A stretch of 64,000 nt of DNA from Papilionanthe hookeriana x Papilionanthe teres (GCA_022702705.1 CM040432.1:49812540-49876539); one strand, 5' to 3'. Counted from the first letter of the stretch, positions 25,349 through 38,010 are shown. Notes: generated by a model not told the origin, from the letters alone. Numbers and translations: made by a program.

Positions 25349-25798
25349 ATGCCTGATTATGCGAAATTTATGAAGGATATTCTTAAAAAGAAGAGAAAGT
25401 TCACAGATCATGAGACTGTTGCACTTAACGGAGAGTGTAGTGCAATAATTCAGAAAAAGCTTCCTGAAAAACTTAATGATCCTGGTAATTTCACTATCTC
25501 GTGTGCTATAGGTGAAAAGTTTTTTGGAAGAGCCTTATGTGATCTGGGAGCTAGTATTAATCTTATGCCTTTATCAACTTTCAAAAGATTGGGAATTGGA
25601 GAAATTTCTCCTACATCTGTAACTCTTCAATTAGTTGATCGTTCTATTACTTATCCTAAGGGAGTGGTAGAAGATGTGTTAGTAAAAGTGGATAAATTTA
25701 TCTTTCCTGTGGATTTTATTGTGCTTAATATGGAGGAAGATAAATATATTCCAATTATTTTAGGAAGACCATTCCTAGCTACTTGGAAGAGCTTGTAA
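25349..25798 (+). pseudogene. pol: Retropepsin-like protease of Athila P
   Basis: Encodes MPDYAKFMKDILKKKRK, then a protease with the active-site motif CDLGASINLMP and the downstream IPIILGRPFLAT. It would cleave the gag-pol polyprotein. It is one nucleotide out of phase with gag, and another inserted T after LAT (stop at 25796-25798) breaks the link to RT. The active-site triad DLGAS is intact. Confidence 0.9.
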
Positions 25799-27541
25799 TT
25801 GATGTTCAAAAAGGGGAATTAACTATGAGAGTTAATGATCAAGAGGTGACCTTTAATATTTTGAAGTCCATGAAATATCCCTCAGTTGAAAAAGATAATG
25901 AATGGTTTAGGATGGAAGTATGCTAATATTTGAGAAATGATTATTTTAAAGAGATGTTTGAAAAGAAAGTGGAGTATGAAAATATAATTAAAGATTAAAC
26001 AGAAAATGAAACAGATTCAGATAATGAGAAGAATAAGAAATTGAAGTATATTCAGGAGAAATTTTAAGTGTTAGATACCATGGAAGGTGGAGATAAAAGT
26101 TTAATTTCATCTATTTTTAAACCTCCTGAACTTGAGATGAAAATTCTCCCTAAACATTTAAAGTATATGTTCTTAGGAGAATCATCTACCTTACCAGTTA
26201 TTGTATCTTCGGAATTAATTGAATATCAAGAATAAAAATTATTGGAAATCTTAAAAAGATACAAAAGAGCTTTTGGATGGACTTTGGCAGATATCAAAGG
26301 AATCAGTCCTTCGATCTATATGCATAGAATTTTATTAAATGAAGAACATAAACCTAAAATTCATCCGCAAAGGAGATTAAATCCTATAATGAAAGAAGTA
26401 GTTAAGAAGGAGAATTTAAAATGGCTTGATGCTGGAATTATTTATCCTATTTCGGATAGTTCTTGGGTAAGTCCAATTCATTGTGTACCGAAGAAAAAAG
26501 CGGAGTGACTGTGGAACTGGATGAAAGGAATGAAATTTTACCTACGAGATAAGTTAATGGATGGCGAATTTGTATTGATTATAAAAAACTAAATGGTGCC
26601 ACCCGAAAAGATCACTTTCCTCTACCTTTCTCGATCAAATGTTGGATAGACTTGCTGGAAACAAATACTATTGCTTTTTGGATGGATATACTGGTTATCA
26701 TTAAATACCTATTTCTCCTGAGGATCAAGAAAAGACAACATTTACTAGCCCCTATGGAACATTTGCTTTTCGAAGAATGCCTTTTGGATTGTGTAGCGCA
26801 CCTGCAACTTTTCAAAGATTTATTATGTCCATCTTTAATAGTATAATAGATAATGAAATAGAAGTTTTCATGGATGACTTTTCTGTGTTTGGAACTTCAT
26901 TTGATATTTGTTTGGAAAACTTGGCAAAAGTTTTGAAACTCTATGAGAAAACAAATTTAGTTCTGAACTGGGAAAAGTGTCTATTTATGGTTGCAAGAGG
27001 AATAGTGCTTGGGCATAAAATTTCTGAATATGGTTTGCAGGTCAACCCTGCTAAAATTCGAGTGATTGAGAGACTACCACCACCCACTACTGTAAGAGAG
27101 GTGCGGAGTTTCTTAGGACATGCTGGATTTTATAGGCGTTATATTAAAGATTTTTTTAAAATTACTAAACCTTTGTGCCAACTTCTAGAAAATGATAGGA
27201 AGTTTGATTTTAATGATGAATGTTTATGTGCTTTTGAATTACTTAAAGAAAAATTAATCACTGTTCCTATAATTGTTTCACCTGATTGGGAGAAACCCTT
27301 TGAATTAATGTGTGATGCTAGTGATTATGCTATTGGAGTTGCGTTGGGGCAAAGATATGATAAAACTTTCCAAGTTATTTACTATGCTAGTAAAACTCTT
27401 AATGATGCTCAAATTAATTATACCACTACTGAAAGAGAGTTATTAGCTATATTATTTGCTTTCGATAAGTTTAGACCTTATTTAATTGGAACTAAAAGTA
27501 TAGTGCATACTGATCATTCAGCTATCAAGTATTTAATGTAA
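25799..27541 (+). pseudogene. pol: Reverse transcriptase-RNase H of Athila P
   Basis: 25799-26241 is an acidic PR-RT spacer with stops. RT starts around GWTLADIKGISPSIYMHRI (26275) and QRRLNPIMKEVVKKENLK. A frameshift near 26500 separates it from the palm region (MPFGLCSAPATFQRF at 26777), whose catalytic FMDD is at 26870-26881. RNase H follows with MCDASDYAIGVAL, TERELLAILFAF and HTDHSAIKYLM, the D-E-D set, before a TAA (CAA to TAA) at 27539. It would make the cDNA, but the broken frames rule out function. Confidence 0.92.
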
Positions 27542-28979
27542 AAGAAGGATGCTAAACCTAGATTGATTAGATGGATACTCCTTTTGCAAGAATTTGATTT
27601 TAAGATAGTTGATAGAAAGGATCTGATAATCAAATTGTTGATCATTTGTCAAGAATAGAATATGATAGATTTTTTAAATTTGAGAAGGAAGTTGCAGAAA
27701 CTTTTCCTGATGAACAATTGTATATTCTTATGGAAAAGAATTTGCCTTGGTATGCTAATATTGTGAATTATATTATAAGTGATATTATACCATCAGATTT
27801 AACAAGGCAACAACAAAAAATATTTAAATATGATGCTAAATTTTATTTTTGGGATGATCCCTATTTATATAAATAGTGTAAGGATCTGATTATTAGAAGA
27901 TGTGTGCCACATGAAGAAATTAATCCAATCATTCAGAGATGTCATGATTCTGAATTTGGAGGTCATCTTGGTGTTGATAAAACAACTTATAAAATTTTAC
28001 AATCTAGATTTTATTGGCCCACTCTTTTTCGTGATGTTTATAAATATGTTAAATTTTGTGATCAATGTCAAACCGTATGTATTATTTCTAGAAGAAATGA
28101 AATGCCTCTGAATTACAATTTGGAAGTTGAAATTTTTTATGTATGGGGATTAGATTTTACGGGACCATTTGCACCTTCATTTGGAAATTTATATATATTG
28201 GTCGCTGTTGATTATATTTTGAAATGGGTTGAAGCTATTGCTTTATCAAGATATGATGCACGGAGTGTTACAAAATTTTTGAAGAAAAATATATTTACAA
28301 GATATGGAATCCCGAGAGTGATTATAACTGATGGTGGATCCCATTTTAGAAATAATCAAATTAAGAGATTAACTGAAAAAAATATAACATTATTCATAGA
28401 ATCTCTATTGCTTATCATCCCCAGACTAGTGGATTAGCAGAAGTATCGAATCAAGAAATTAAAATAATTTTGGAGAAAACAGTGAATATTCTTAAATTAG
28501 ATTGGTCTGCTAGATTACAGACCGCATTATGGGCTTATAGGACTGCTTTTAAGACCCCTATTAGAATGTCTCCTTATAGATTAGTGTTTGGCAAAACTTG
28601 CCATTTGCCGGTTGAATTGGAGTATAAAGCATATTGGGTGATTAAGGAGTTGAATTTTAATTTGAGAAATGTGGGAGAAAAAAGTTTTATGCAATTAAAT
28701 GAGTTGGAAGAAATTTGAAATGAATCATATCATAACAACAGGATTTATAAAGAGAAAATGAAATTATGACATGATCAGAAGATATTGAAAAAATGATTTG
28801 AACTGGGACAAAGAGTTTTATTATATAATACGAGATTGAAATTATTTCCAGGAAAACATAAGTCCAAATGGATAGGACCTTTTACTGTAGTAAAAGTTCA
28901 TTCTTTTGGAGCTGTTGATATTGAGGATCCTAAAACTGGAAATATTTTCAAGGTTAATGGGCATCGTTTAAAACATTAA
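27542..28979 (+). pseudogene. pol: Integrase of Athila P
   Basis: 27646-27876 is the RH-INT linker, closed by TAG. 27904-28437 holds the H2C2 zinc finger (CHDSEFGGHLG, CDQCQ) and core with aspartates in VWGLDFTGPF and VIITDGGSHF. A frameshift near 28380 throws the third catalytic residue (LAEVSNQ) into another frame. 28470-28718 and on to VNGHRLKH give the C-terminal domain. Integrase would join cDNA to target DNA; here it is disrupted by at least one stop and several shifts. Confidence 0.9.
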
Positions 28980-29039
28980 TTTGGAGGGTGTTTACCTGGT
29001 TTCAAAGAGGTTTTATTGTTAAGTCATCCTAGTTAACTG

Positions 29040-29100
29040 AATGGTTTGTCGGGCTGACGATGATAAACCAAGTGCTTTATGTGAGGCAACCCATATGTTT
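29040..29100 (+). other. Conserved post-integrase Athila segment
   Basis: GTCGGGCTGACGATGATAAA, then CCAAGTGCTTTATGTGAGGCAACCCAT. A segment of this type (GTCGxGCTxACGAC..AAACxAAGCGCTTxxTGGGAGGCAACCC) follows integrase in many Athila elements; its role is unknown. Copy A has the same block in reverse at about 5462-5515. Confidence 0.6.
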
Positions 29101-29264
29101 GTTTGTATGTTGAGTTTGCTTGCTTATTGTTGTTTGTGCTTTTAGTTTGATATTTAAGAATCCTAATTACCCCTAAATAAGTTAAAAATTAAAAATATAT
29201 TGGATTGTATTGAGGAAAAAAGGTCTTTTGAGCCAAACAAAGTTTGGTGAAAATTTTTGTCACT

Positions 29265-29345
29265 GGCACCGCCGGCGCCCTATTCTTTTATAACAGCTGA
29301 ATTTCTAGTTTGAGCGCCGTCGGCGCCCTATCAAGCACCGCCGGC
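29265..29345. repeat. GGCGCC palindrome cluster before accessory module 1
   Basis: CACCGCCGGCGCCC, GCGCCGTCGGCGCCC and CACCGCCGGCGTCC within 80 bases, the same family as in the LTR. Confidence 0.85.
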
Positions 29346-29484
29346 GTCCAAATTCTGGGTGATGGTTTTTACGTTTTAAAATGCAGTTTTTGGCGGTTTT
29401 GAGCGGGATTTTCTTCCTTAAAACACCCCAAAACACCATTTTAAATCCATAACCACCAGAGAAACGAAAACTCCCTTTCTCAAT

Positions 29485-30663
29485 TTGCATCCCATAGATC
29501 CCCACTTCATTGAACTCCCTAGATCTCGCATCTACAATCGACGGAAGTTCGTTAGTTTCGAGGTGCAAAGCCTATTCCATAAAGTGATGATGAAGAGAAG
29601 GATTATCAAGGAAAGAGGCTTTGTGAATCAAGATTTGGAGAGTCCGACTACAAGAGTTGAAGAGATAGTGAAGCAAAAACGTTGGGAAGTGTTATGCTAC
29701 ACTACTGCCACAGTGGTTGTTCCAGTTGTGAAAGAATTTTATGCAAATTTGCATGGGATCAACCAAGGATGTGTTTCTGTGCGAGGAAGGTACGTACCAT
29801 TCACTCCTGCGAGGATAAATTATCTCTTCATGATAGAAAGTGTACCTATTTGTCATTATGCAAATTTTAATGCGACGAGAAAATGATATGAACGACATCT
29901 ATCGTTATTTGACGGATGAGAATGAAGAATGGAAAGTAAGGGATAATGGATATATCAGTTTCTCTTCTTCATCCTTGAATCTGGTATCAAAGCAGTGGCA
30001 TTACTTTATTTCGACCAAATTAATTCCTACTATGAAGATAAGTAAGGTAACAAAGGAAAGTGCTATTCTGAATTTCTGCATACAAACTGGAAGGCGAGTG
30101 GATATTGGATTAATCATTACTAAATTTGTATTGGGATTGATTGTGCATGGATCTAAATATGGGCTTGGACACCTGTCCACCATATTTCTTTTATGTAGTC
30201 AATCACAAGTGCCATATGAGAGTTGGGAGAAAGTTCTTCTACCCTGGAGATCTATTGATCCCACTGATGTTTATGACTACAGAACAGTAGGTGATGAAGG
30301 AGACATGGATGTGCTTGCTGATCAGCCCACTGAGAGTTCACAACCTATTCAGCCTTACTATTCTGAAAGTTCGAGGGTGATATTGAAGAAGATAAAGAAG
30401 TTGGAAAATGAGGTACGGAATATTATAAATGCAATTAATAACATTTCTGATTTATTTAATCACATTGATTGGAGGATGAAAGAGCAATTTGATCTTACTG
30501 GTCAAATTGAGTTGGGTTTGGTTAATCTGTTGAAGAAGAATGTTGTGGTGGCTGAAGATTCATTTGATGAATTCCCATATCGTCCATTCTATAATCTGTT
30601 CATTCATCGTCAATCAATGGGAGACATTAGAGAGGATGAGACTTGTAAGGCTAATGAGGAGTA
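29485..30663 (+). pseudogene. Transposase_32-type accessory ORF, module 1
   Basis: 29485-29886 encodes KEFYANLHGINQG, VRGRYVPFTPARIN and a FMIES segment. One frameshift near 29870 leads into 29840-30663 with YRYLTDENEEWKV, SKQWHYFISTKLIPT and GLGHLSTIFLLC, then a Lys/Glu-rich stretch that looks coiled-coil (LKKIKKLENEVRNIINAINN). Athila elements carry such ORFs after integrase, annotated as putative plant transposon protein or env-like; the function is unknown. I see no signal peptide. The ORF ends with TAA at 30662. Confidence 0.8.
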
Positions 30664-31049
30664 ATTAGTAGATTTTATATGTTGCTTTGTTATGTTTAAG
30701 TGTTTTCTTTGATTGCTATGTTGTTTGCTTTACTTTGTTTTAGTAGGGTGTGTTTGGACTTTGCTTTGATTTCTTGTGTGTACTTAGGACTTAGTGTTTG
30801 CTTATCGTAGTGTACTTGCAACACTGAGGATCTAAGGAGTGTTGCTTATATTTGATGAACATATGTGTGTAATCGTTGTATCGTGGATTTTATATATATA
30901 AAAGTAATGTGATGTGTTGTTTGTGTAAATTGCTATTTTTAATGTTTGTGAGATGAAATAGATGCTTGTTGATGTGTTAAATAGGAATGCAGAGGTTGAA
31001 ACGATTGAATTTGCGACAAAAATTTTTGAACCCAATAGAATTTTGGACT
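30664..31049. other. Spacer between accessory modules
   Basis: T-rich non-coding DNA with no recognisable gene, promoter or RNA. Its last part leads into the GC-rich cluster of module 2. Confidence 0.5.
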
Positions 31050-31165
31050 GGCGCCGCCGGCGCCCAAATCTAGAGAAATGGGCTATTATTTTGGATAGAG
31101 CGCCGTTGGCGCTAGATCGGGCGCCGCCGGTGCCCAAACCCAGATCGGGCGCCGCCGGTGCCCAA
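31050..31165. repeat. GGCGCC palindrome cluster before accessory module 2
   Basis: GGCGCCGCCGGCGCCC, GCGCCGTTGGCGCT, GGGCGCCGCCGGTGCCC and a second copy of the last. Two 22-24-base units are directly repeated at about 31118-31160. Confidence 0.88.
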
Positions 31166-31551
31166 ACACCGAAAATAGCCTGGAACCCATTTTTCCGCCA
31201 TTTCTTTCATCTCCCACCTCCATATTCACGATTTTGAAGCTTTAGGGCTTGTTAGATCTCGGATTAGAGAATATTTTAAGGATTTCTGAGGCCGGATCTG
31301 CACTTCTTTTGGTAAGAGCTTTACTTTAACCTAAAATTTTTGGATTTTGGCCATGTGAAACTTTCACATTGTTGGATGATATTTTTGGAGATTTTTATAA
31401 AAAGTGAAGTTTCATATGGTAGAATTTGTTCTTACTTGAATAGATTAAATCTTGGAGTGAATACATTGTGGATTTGAGATTTATTTGCAAATTTTTGCAA
31501 ATTTTCTAGAAATTCACATGGCTTCTAGAATGAGTAAGGGGAAGTGAAAAT

Positions 31552-32391
31552 TTGATTGGGACGATGAAAGATTTGTTAATATTAAGGCTCAATTTCACTT
31601 CAACTCTTAGTTGCAAAACAAGAAGTGTATTCAGGATTGAGCGTTTGGAAATCCTAGTGGATCTGATTTCTGAGCGAAATTGGGAACATTTCTGTTACTT
31701 TTCTGCTAATGCTGTTTTGGGAGTAGTCCGAGAATTTTATGCTAAGGTGCTCTGGTCTGAAACGGAATATGTGCTAGTCCGAGGGAAACTGGTTGAGTTC
31801 ACCCCACAATGTATCAATGCATTTTATCAAATTTGAGAACCTTTTGTTTGTGAATTTGAAAATTTTGATACTACTGAAGGGAATTTGATGAGTGTAATCA
31901 CGTATCTGACTGATGGAAGAGGGGAATGGAAGATGAATAAGAGACAAATGATTAACTTCCCTGCTTCTACTTTAAATGTTGCTTCTAAAGCATGGCATTA
32001 TTTCATTTCTGCAAGACTATTGCCTTCTTATCATAAGAGTGAAGTTACTAGGGATCGAGCTATTATAAATTATTTCATCAAGAATATGAAGAAGATTAAT
32101 ATTGGAGCCATTATTTTTAAGAGCATTCACTCTATTGCCAAAGGAGAAACCACAGGTGGATTAGGACATCCTGCCCTGATTCATGCACTATGTGTTCAGT
32201 CTGGAGTGGAGTATAGTAGTTCTGAGGAAGTGGCAATACCTTCGAGGCCGATTACGAAGACCATTATTCGTTCTTATGAGGCTCATGTGGGTACAAGAGA
32301 GGAGAGTAGGAGTACTGATATTCCTACCACGAGTTATGATGTTCCATCTACTTCTGAGCCCCGACACTATCTGATATCATGCAACAGTTGA
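31552..32391 (+). pseudogene. Transposase_32-type accessory ORF, module 2
   Basis: A second, diverged copy of the same ORF: VVREFYAKVLWSETEYVLVRG, LVEFTPQCINAFYQI, one in-frame TGA at 31834-31836, then VITYLTDGRGEWKMNKRQ, SKAWHYFISARLLPS and GGLGHPALIHALCVQSGVEY, ending at 32391. It aligns along its length with module 1 (YLTD..GEWK, WHYFIS..L.P, GLGH). The Athila elements I know have a single such ORF, so this is a tandem duplication. The C-terminal coiled coil is shorter or lost. Confidence 0.8.
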
Positions 32392-33939
32392 GATTGCAGA
32401 GTGATAGTATGGATAGGATGCACCATAGGATGGATGTATTTGAGGCCTGAAGTGATGTGAATAAAGACTATTTACAGAGAAGAATTGAGTTTGATATGGC
32501 TTATTACGATTCTCAGGTCAGATTTATGAGGGGGGAGTCCGATGTGACATTTTCTTCTTGCCCTAATTATACACCGTACGTGCCCGGACCTTCGACCCTC
32601 GTTGATGACCCTCGCCGCTGATCCCGGTGATGGAGACTGGTAGATAGCTTGTTTGTTTTATTTCTATTGTTCTTAGTCCGTTGAGATGTATTGATGTGAT
32701 GTAGTGGACATTTACTTTTCATGTGATGTGTAACCCTGTGTTGTACTATGTGATGTAGTGTCATTTTTTTTATGTTGAACTGTTAGTTGTACTGTTATGT
32801 GGTGTGAAAATTTGCCTTATGTTATAGTGTTCTGTTGAATATTTAGTTGTTTAATGTTTATTTCTCTTTACCCATGCAAATATTTAAATTGTTATATCAC
32901 TGCTACTAATTGTTTCATGCTTGCTAGCTGTAAATTTTGATTAATACCAGGTAAATTATGAAGATTTCAAAATCTCAGCACATAAAGGTTAGTTTTCTTT
33001 TACTCTCAACTATTTCAAATTTAATGAAAAATGTAAGTTTGGGGGAGGGTAGAGAAATGCTAAACTTTTATTTTTTCTTAATTATTATATTTTCAAAAAA
33101 TATTAGCATAACTTTTGCCAGTTGAACTTCATTATAAGATAACTAAAACTTTTCAATTCAGTTGAATATTATGGAAGGAAAGGATGAAAATTTGTTAGTG
33201 ATAAAAGTTGATTTTATAGAAGTAAGATATTTGGTATGAAAGGATTTGATTATAGTCAACTATTTAAAGTAAAGAAAACTGTATTTTTGAAATGTTAAGG
33301 GATTTAAAGTATTGTGTGTTAAGAAGAGATTGTAACTTTATGATGAATAATAAAGCTTGTACTTAACTATAAAGTAAAGAGATGACTTAAGTTTGAACTT
33401 TATAAAGAGGAGAGTGAAGTTCAAAATCATTAAAGGCTATCCAAATATAGTAATCCTCAGAAAAAAAGAAAAGAAAAAGAAAAAAAAGAAAAAAAGAAAA
33501 AGAAAAAGAAAAGAAAAGAAAAATGTTATGAGGAGAAGCTTGAGGAGATGCCTAATCAAAAATTGGCTTCACTTGAATCACCTTAAAGGAAGAGCTTGAT
33601 TTCATTTCCGAATTTATGTTTAAGGTACTAGCCTACATTCTAATAAATTCTGCATGAACTCCTTTTTCACATAGTCTTTTAAAGCACTCTTAATATAACA
33701 GATTATGGTTCATCTTGAAATAAATAGAAGACTAGAACTCTTAGACTTAAGTACTGAATATTCTTATACCTGTAATGTTGACTTGAGTTGCTAAACTTTT
33801 TCTGAAAATCTAAACACTGTATTCTTTTGAATGAAAAAATTTGGTCTCTTACAATTGAAAAGTACATTGCCTAGAGTTATATTTTTATGTAGTAAATGGA
33901 TTACTTGAGGACAAGAAAAAGTTTATGTTTAGGGGATTT
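32392..33939 (+). other. 3' untranslated region of Athila P
   Basis: No gene. It contains AAGTTTGGGGGAG at about 33026, common downstream of Athila ORFs, and a polypurine AAAAG run at 33460-33525. Next to the LTR is TTGAGGACAAGAAAAAGTTT followed by GTTTAGGGGATTT (about 33926-33939), the likely plus-strand primer (polypurine tract). Confidence 0.7.
33460..33525. repeat. (AAAAG)n / polypurine run
   Basis: About 65 bases of A and G only, irregular AAAG, AAAAAG and AAAAG units. The ORF across it encodes only Lys/Arg and is not a gene. Confidence 0.9.
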
Positions 33940-35023
33940 TGATGCACAAAAAATACATACTCTTTTAGCTATATGTTTTTACCTATTTTAAGTGATACTA
34001 CACTTTAAAAGAAGGTATTTTTCATGATTTGTTGCATGTATGATGATTATGGGTGATTGGATCGAAATAAGGAAAAAAGGAACAAATTTAGAACAAAATG
34101 GAGCAATTTGGAGGAAAACATCCCTCGCGCCACCGACACCAGAATGGGCGCCACCGGCGCCCTATTCCAGAGAACTCCAGAATTAATTGGCACAATAACG
34201 CGCCGCCGGCGCCGCCGGCACCCTATGTCGGTTCACTTCGAATTCAAAAGTTTTGGCAGATTTTTGAAGAGGTTCTTGAAGAAACTCTTGGGGAATTCGT
34301 TCCTAACATTAAATTAAGTGTCCAAGACGAAATTAGAGAGGTAGAAGAGAAGAGAATTTCTGTAGAGAGTGTGAGGAAAGTGTGAGAGAGAGTTAGGGTT
34401 TGTGATTTTAAAAGAGATTCTTCTCTAAGGAGGGTAGAAGAGGGAGTAAAGTGAGAGATAGTTTCTTCATCTTTGTTCCAAGGAGAGAATCAAGTGTTGC
34501 AAGAAAGAGAAAAGGAATCCAGGGGACTTTGAAGGAATTTTCTTGGGGGAGAGAAAGAGATAAGTTGTATTTACTATTATAGTTTCTATGACTCTTCTTT
34601 TATATATAAAATCCATGTGTTTTTATATCTTCTCCATGGTTAGTGAGTATTCTCCCTTGCCTTTCTTCTTGCATGAAGTAATTATGATGTTTGCATGAAG
34701 TAATTATGATGTGTTGATGTGGAAATGATGTTCCCTTTAAGTGTTATAAAAGTTGTGTTGTTTCTTTAATTTGAAACTTAATTTACTTTTCAATCTGGCC
34801 AATTCAATTTTTAAAACATGTTGAGGAACATTAATTCCAAAAGAATTGAATGTTCTACAACAAGAATGAAGAAACCATTTAATGTCTGTGAATGAATTGC
34901 GTAGTTCATGGGGATTAAGTGCAAGTAAATAGGGAAATGAGTTTTGATGGACTTCAAATTGGATGTTTCATGGTGACAGAATGGGATCCCCAATTTATTC
35001 TTAAGATTGATAACTATAGCATA
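33940..35023 (+). mobile_element. 3' LTR of Athila P, left part
   Basis: Begins TGATGCACAAAAAATACATAC, matching the 5' LTR start, and runs in register until GATAACTATAGCATA, where the solo Tat-type LTR interrupts it. The remainder is at 42339-42922. Confidence 0.9.
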
Positions 35024-35479
35024 TGATGGCGATGAAAATATTTTTTATCGTTTGACTTGCATCGCTATCAATTCTTGTATCATGGTAATGTCAAGGAGTC
35101 GCCACTCTCTTTCTCTATCTATCTCCCTAATTCTTATTCTACTTAAAATTTTTTTCAGAAGTCTTTAGAGAAATTGAAGAAGGATTAATCATGATAGAGA
35201 TTGAGAGAAAAAGAGATCGAATGATAATCTCATAGAATAAATCTTCTGATTGTGTTATTACTGAAGTTTTTCGTATAAGAAAATAACATGGAGATCTTGG
35301 GTAACCAGAGAGATCATATAGGTGAAATACCTATCCTGAGTTCTTCAATCTCAAGCTCCTATAGTTAATTACATCCTGAGCAAATAATATTTCCTAGGAA
35401 AACTCTCGATTAAGGTTAACATTTATCCTCGAAAAAGTGTAAGTGTTGTCGTGGCAGTGCATTTCTGAAGAATCGATAC

Positions 35480-37320
35480 TACCAGAAAGTTTTGTTTATG
35501 TTGGGTGTATGTCGTTGCTTTGTTGTGTTTTGTTTTGTAATGTCATTTTGTCATTTTGTATGTCATGTCATATGTCATGACGGGATGTCGTAGTTTGTAT
35601 TTCATGTTGTTTTATGTCATCTCGTAATGTCATTTTTATTGTTGCAATATTGCTTTGTTATGTCATGATGTCATGGTGTCATTTTGTCAAGCTGTTATAT
35701 TGTCATGGTGATATTATCTTGTCGTGTCGTTTGATTTTATGTTTGTTTTGTTTGTTTTAATCTCATCATTGTTTTGTGTTTATTAAGGTCATTTTGTTGT
35801 CATTATGTTTTTTTGTCATTCCGCTTGATTTATCATTATTTTGTCTGGCTTTTGTTATTTTGATCTATCGCTTGTTATGGAAGTGTCGAATTTATGTTAG
35901 ATATCATATCGATGTCCATGTCAATGATTTTGTCGTGTTATGTCAAGTGTCGATTTTTTTTGTTTGTTTTGGTTTAGTATCATATCATGTCATGTGTTAT
36001 GTCGGGATGTCATAGTTTGTATGTCGTGTTATGTCATAATGGGATGTTGTAATGTCATGTCATTTTATGTCGTGTCTTAATGTGAATCATAATGTCATGT
36101 CATTTTATGTCAAGTCTTAATGTGATGTCGTAATTTTATAAGATTTCGTGATTAATATCTCGATTTTTCATAAGATATTTTATCTCCTAGAAGAAGATGT
36201 CGTTATTATGTCATGACATACCTTCTATAGTGCCAATAAGATATCATTATTTATTTATTTTTGTTATTTTGTTTATGATTTCCTTTTATTTTAAATTTTG
36301 GTTTTGTGGTCATCTCAATTTTATTTTGTTATGTCATTTTGTCATGTATTTGTTTTGGTTTAGTGTCATATCATCATTTTGTTGTGGTATAGAAATGTCG
36401 TTGTATGTTTTTGTTAACATTGATGTTATGTCAATGTCAATTTTAATGATTTTTTAGTTTTATTTCAGATTTCATGGCTAACCTAAAAGTTCAGTTGTCT
36501 TTGTTGTCATGTCATTTTCGTTTTGTTGTTTGTAGAAAGTTTAGGTTTTATGGCTATCCTAAAAGTCCTGGTTTTGTTATCAATGTTCCATTGTCGATGT
36601 CCTGCAAAACAGAGTTAGCACCCCCTATAACATGCAAAGAAAATATAAACGAAACTTCATGTCTTCATCCAGCAAAGGAAAATAAAGTTAGAATTAATGT
36701 CATATCAAGATATTTAGATTACTTGGTCAAAGTGTCTGTTGATCCAGAGTTGTCGGATGTTCGAGTTTGGTTGAAATGTCGATTTAGGTTTACATCAGTT
36801 TATGTTTAAATTTTTATTTGTCTTGAATATTGATTTGGGTTGGATTGTCAATTTTTAATTTTATGTCGAGTTAAGTTCAATGTGGGTCGAACTTTAAGAA
36901 TTATGTTGTTTTATGTCGAAATATATTGAGTTTGGTTTGAAATGTCGATTAATGTCATTTAATGTCGGTGTTTATTAAATTTGGTTTAAAATATCGATTA
37001 AAGTCGGTTAATGTCGGTGTTTGTCGAATTTTGTTAGAAATGTCAATTAACGTCGGTTAATGTTAAATTATGTTTGAAATGTTAATTAATGTCAAATTAT
37101 GTTTGATTATGTTTGGAATGTTAATTAATGTCTAATTATGTTGAGTTTCATTTGAAATATCAGATTTATGTCAAATTTGTTGAGTTTTGTTTGGAATGTT
37201 GGATTTATGTCGAATTTGTTGAGTTTTGTTTGGAATGTCGAATTTATGTTGGTTATGTCGATTTATGTTTGAAATGTCAGAATTATGTTGATTTGAGTTC
37301 AATTTTGTCCATCCTAAGGC
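35480..37320. repeat. TGTC/ATGTCG-rich region of solo LTR
   Basis: Dense, irregular recurrence of TGTC, GTCATGTCAT, TTATGTCG and TTTGGAATGTCG with no fixed period: degenerate tandem repetition. The ORFs here (for example at 35776, 36197 and 37128) are products of repetition, not genes. Confidence 0.7.
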
Positions 37321-37742
37321 TTATGTTGATTTAGATTCAATTTTATCGATTTAGGTTCAATTTGAGTTGTACCTAAGTTTTATGTCGATTTAGGTTCAAT
37401 TTAGGTTGAACCTAAAGTTTATGTCGATTTAGGTTTAATTTGGGTTGAACCTAAGGTTTATGTCGACTTTTGTCTGTTTAAATTTGGTTTCAGGTTTTGA
37501 TCTTGATTTGAGTTTAGTTATGGGTTTTATGTCGATTTGGGTTTGGTTTTGAGTTTTATGTCGATTTGAGTTTGGTTAGGTTCATTGTCAGTTGAACCTA
37601 AGATTTATGTCAAGTTGAATTGAGTTAGGTTCATTGTAAGTTGAACCTAAGGTTTAGATTTTGACTTAAGTTTAATATGAGTTGAACTTAAGCTAGGTTT
37701 TGGTTTAGATTCAAGTTAGGTTGAGCCTAAGGTTTAGGTTAG

Positions 37743-38010
37743 ACTTAGGTTCATGTCATGTTAAACCTAAGCATGGTTTGACTTAAGTCTAATATGGGTT
37801 AAACTTAAGTTAGGTTTTTGGGTTAGGTTCATGTCAGGTTGAACCTAAGTATAGTTTGACTTAAGTCTAATATGGGTTAGACTTAAGTTAGGTTTTTGGG
37901 TTAGGTTCATGTCAAGTTGAACCTAAGTATGGTTTGACTTAAGTCTAATATGGGTTAGACTTAAGTTAGGTTTTTGGGTTAGGTTCATGTCAGATTGAAC
38001 CTAAGTTAAG
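37743..38010. repeat. Tandem array, 78-bp unit
   Basis: GGTTAGGTTCATGTCA recurs near 37743, 37821, 37899 and 37977, with GTTTGACTTAAGTCTAATATGGGTTAGAC between. Confidence 0.88.

Noticed and set aside
29485..32391. Accessory ORFs as true envelope genes
   Set aside because: No signal peptide, transmembrane segment or cleavage site is visible; the match is to the Transposase_32-type family.
33393..33599. Lys-rich ORF that could look like a nuclear protein
   Set aside because: It is the AAAAG polypurine run read in one frame.
35776..37334. Several ORFs of 60-110 codons rich in Val, Cys, Phe and Tyr
   Set aside because: They are translations of the TGTC-rich repeat region of a solo LTR, with no domain and no conservation.
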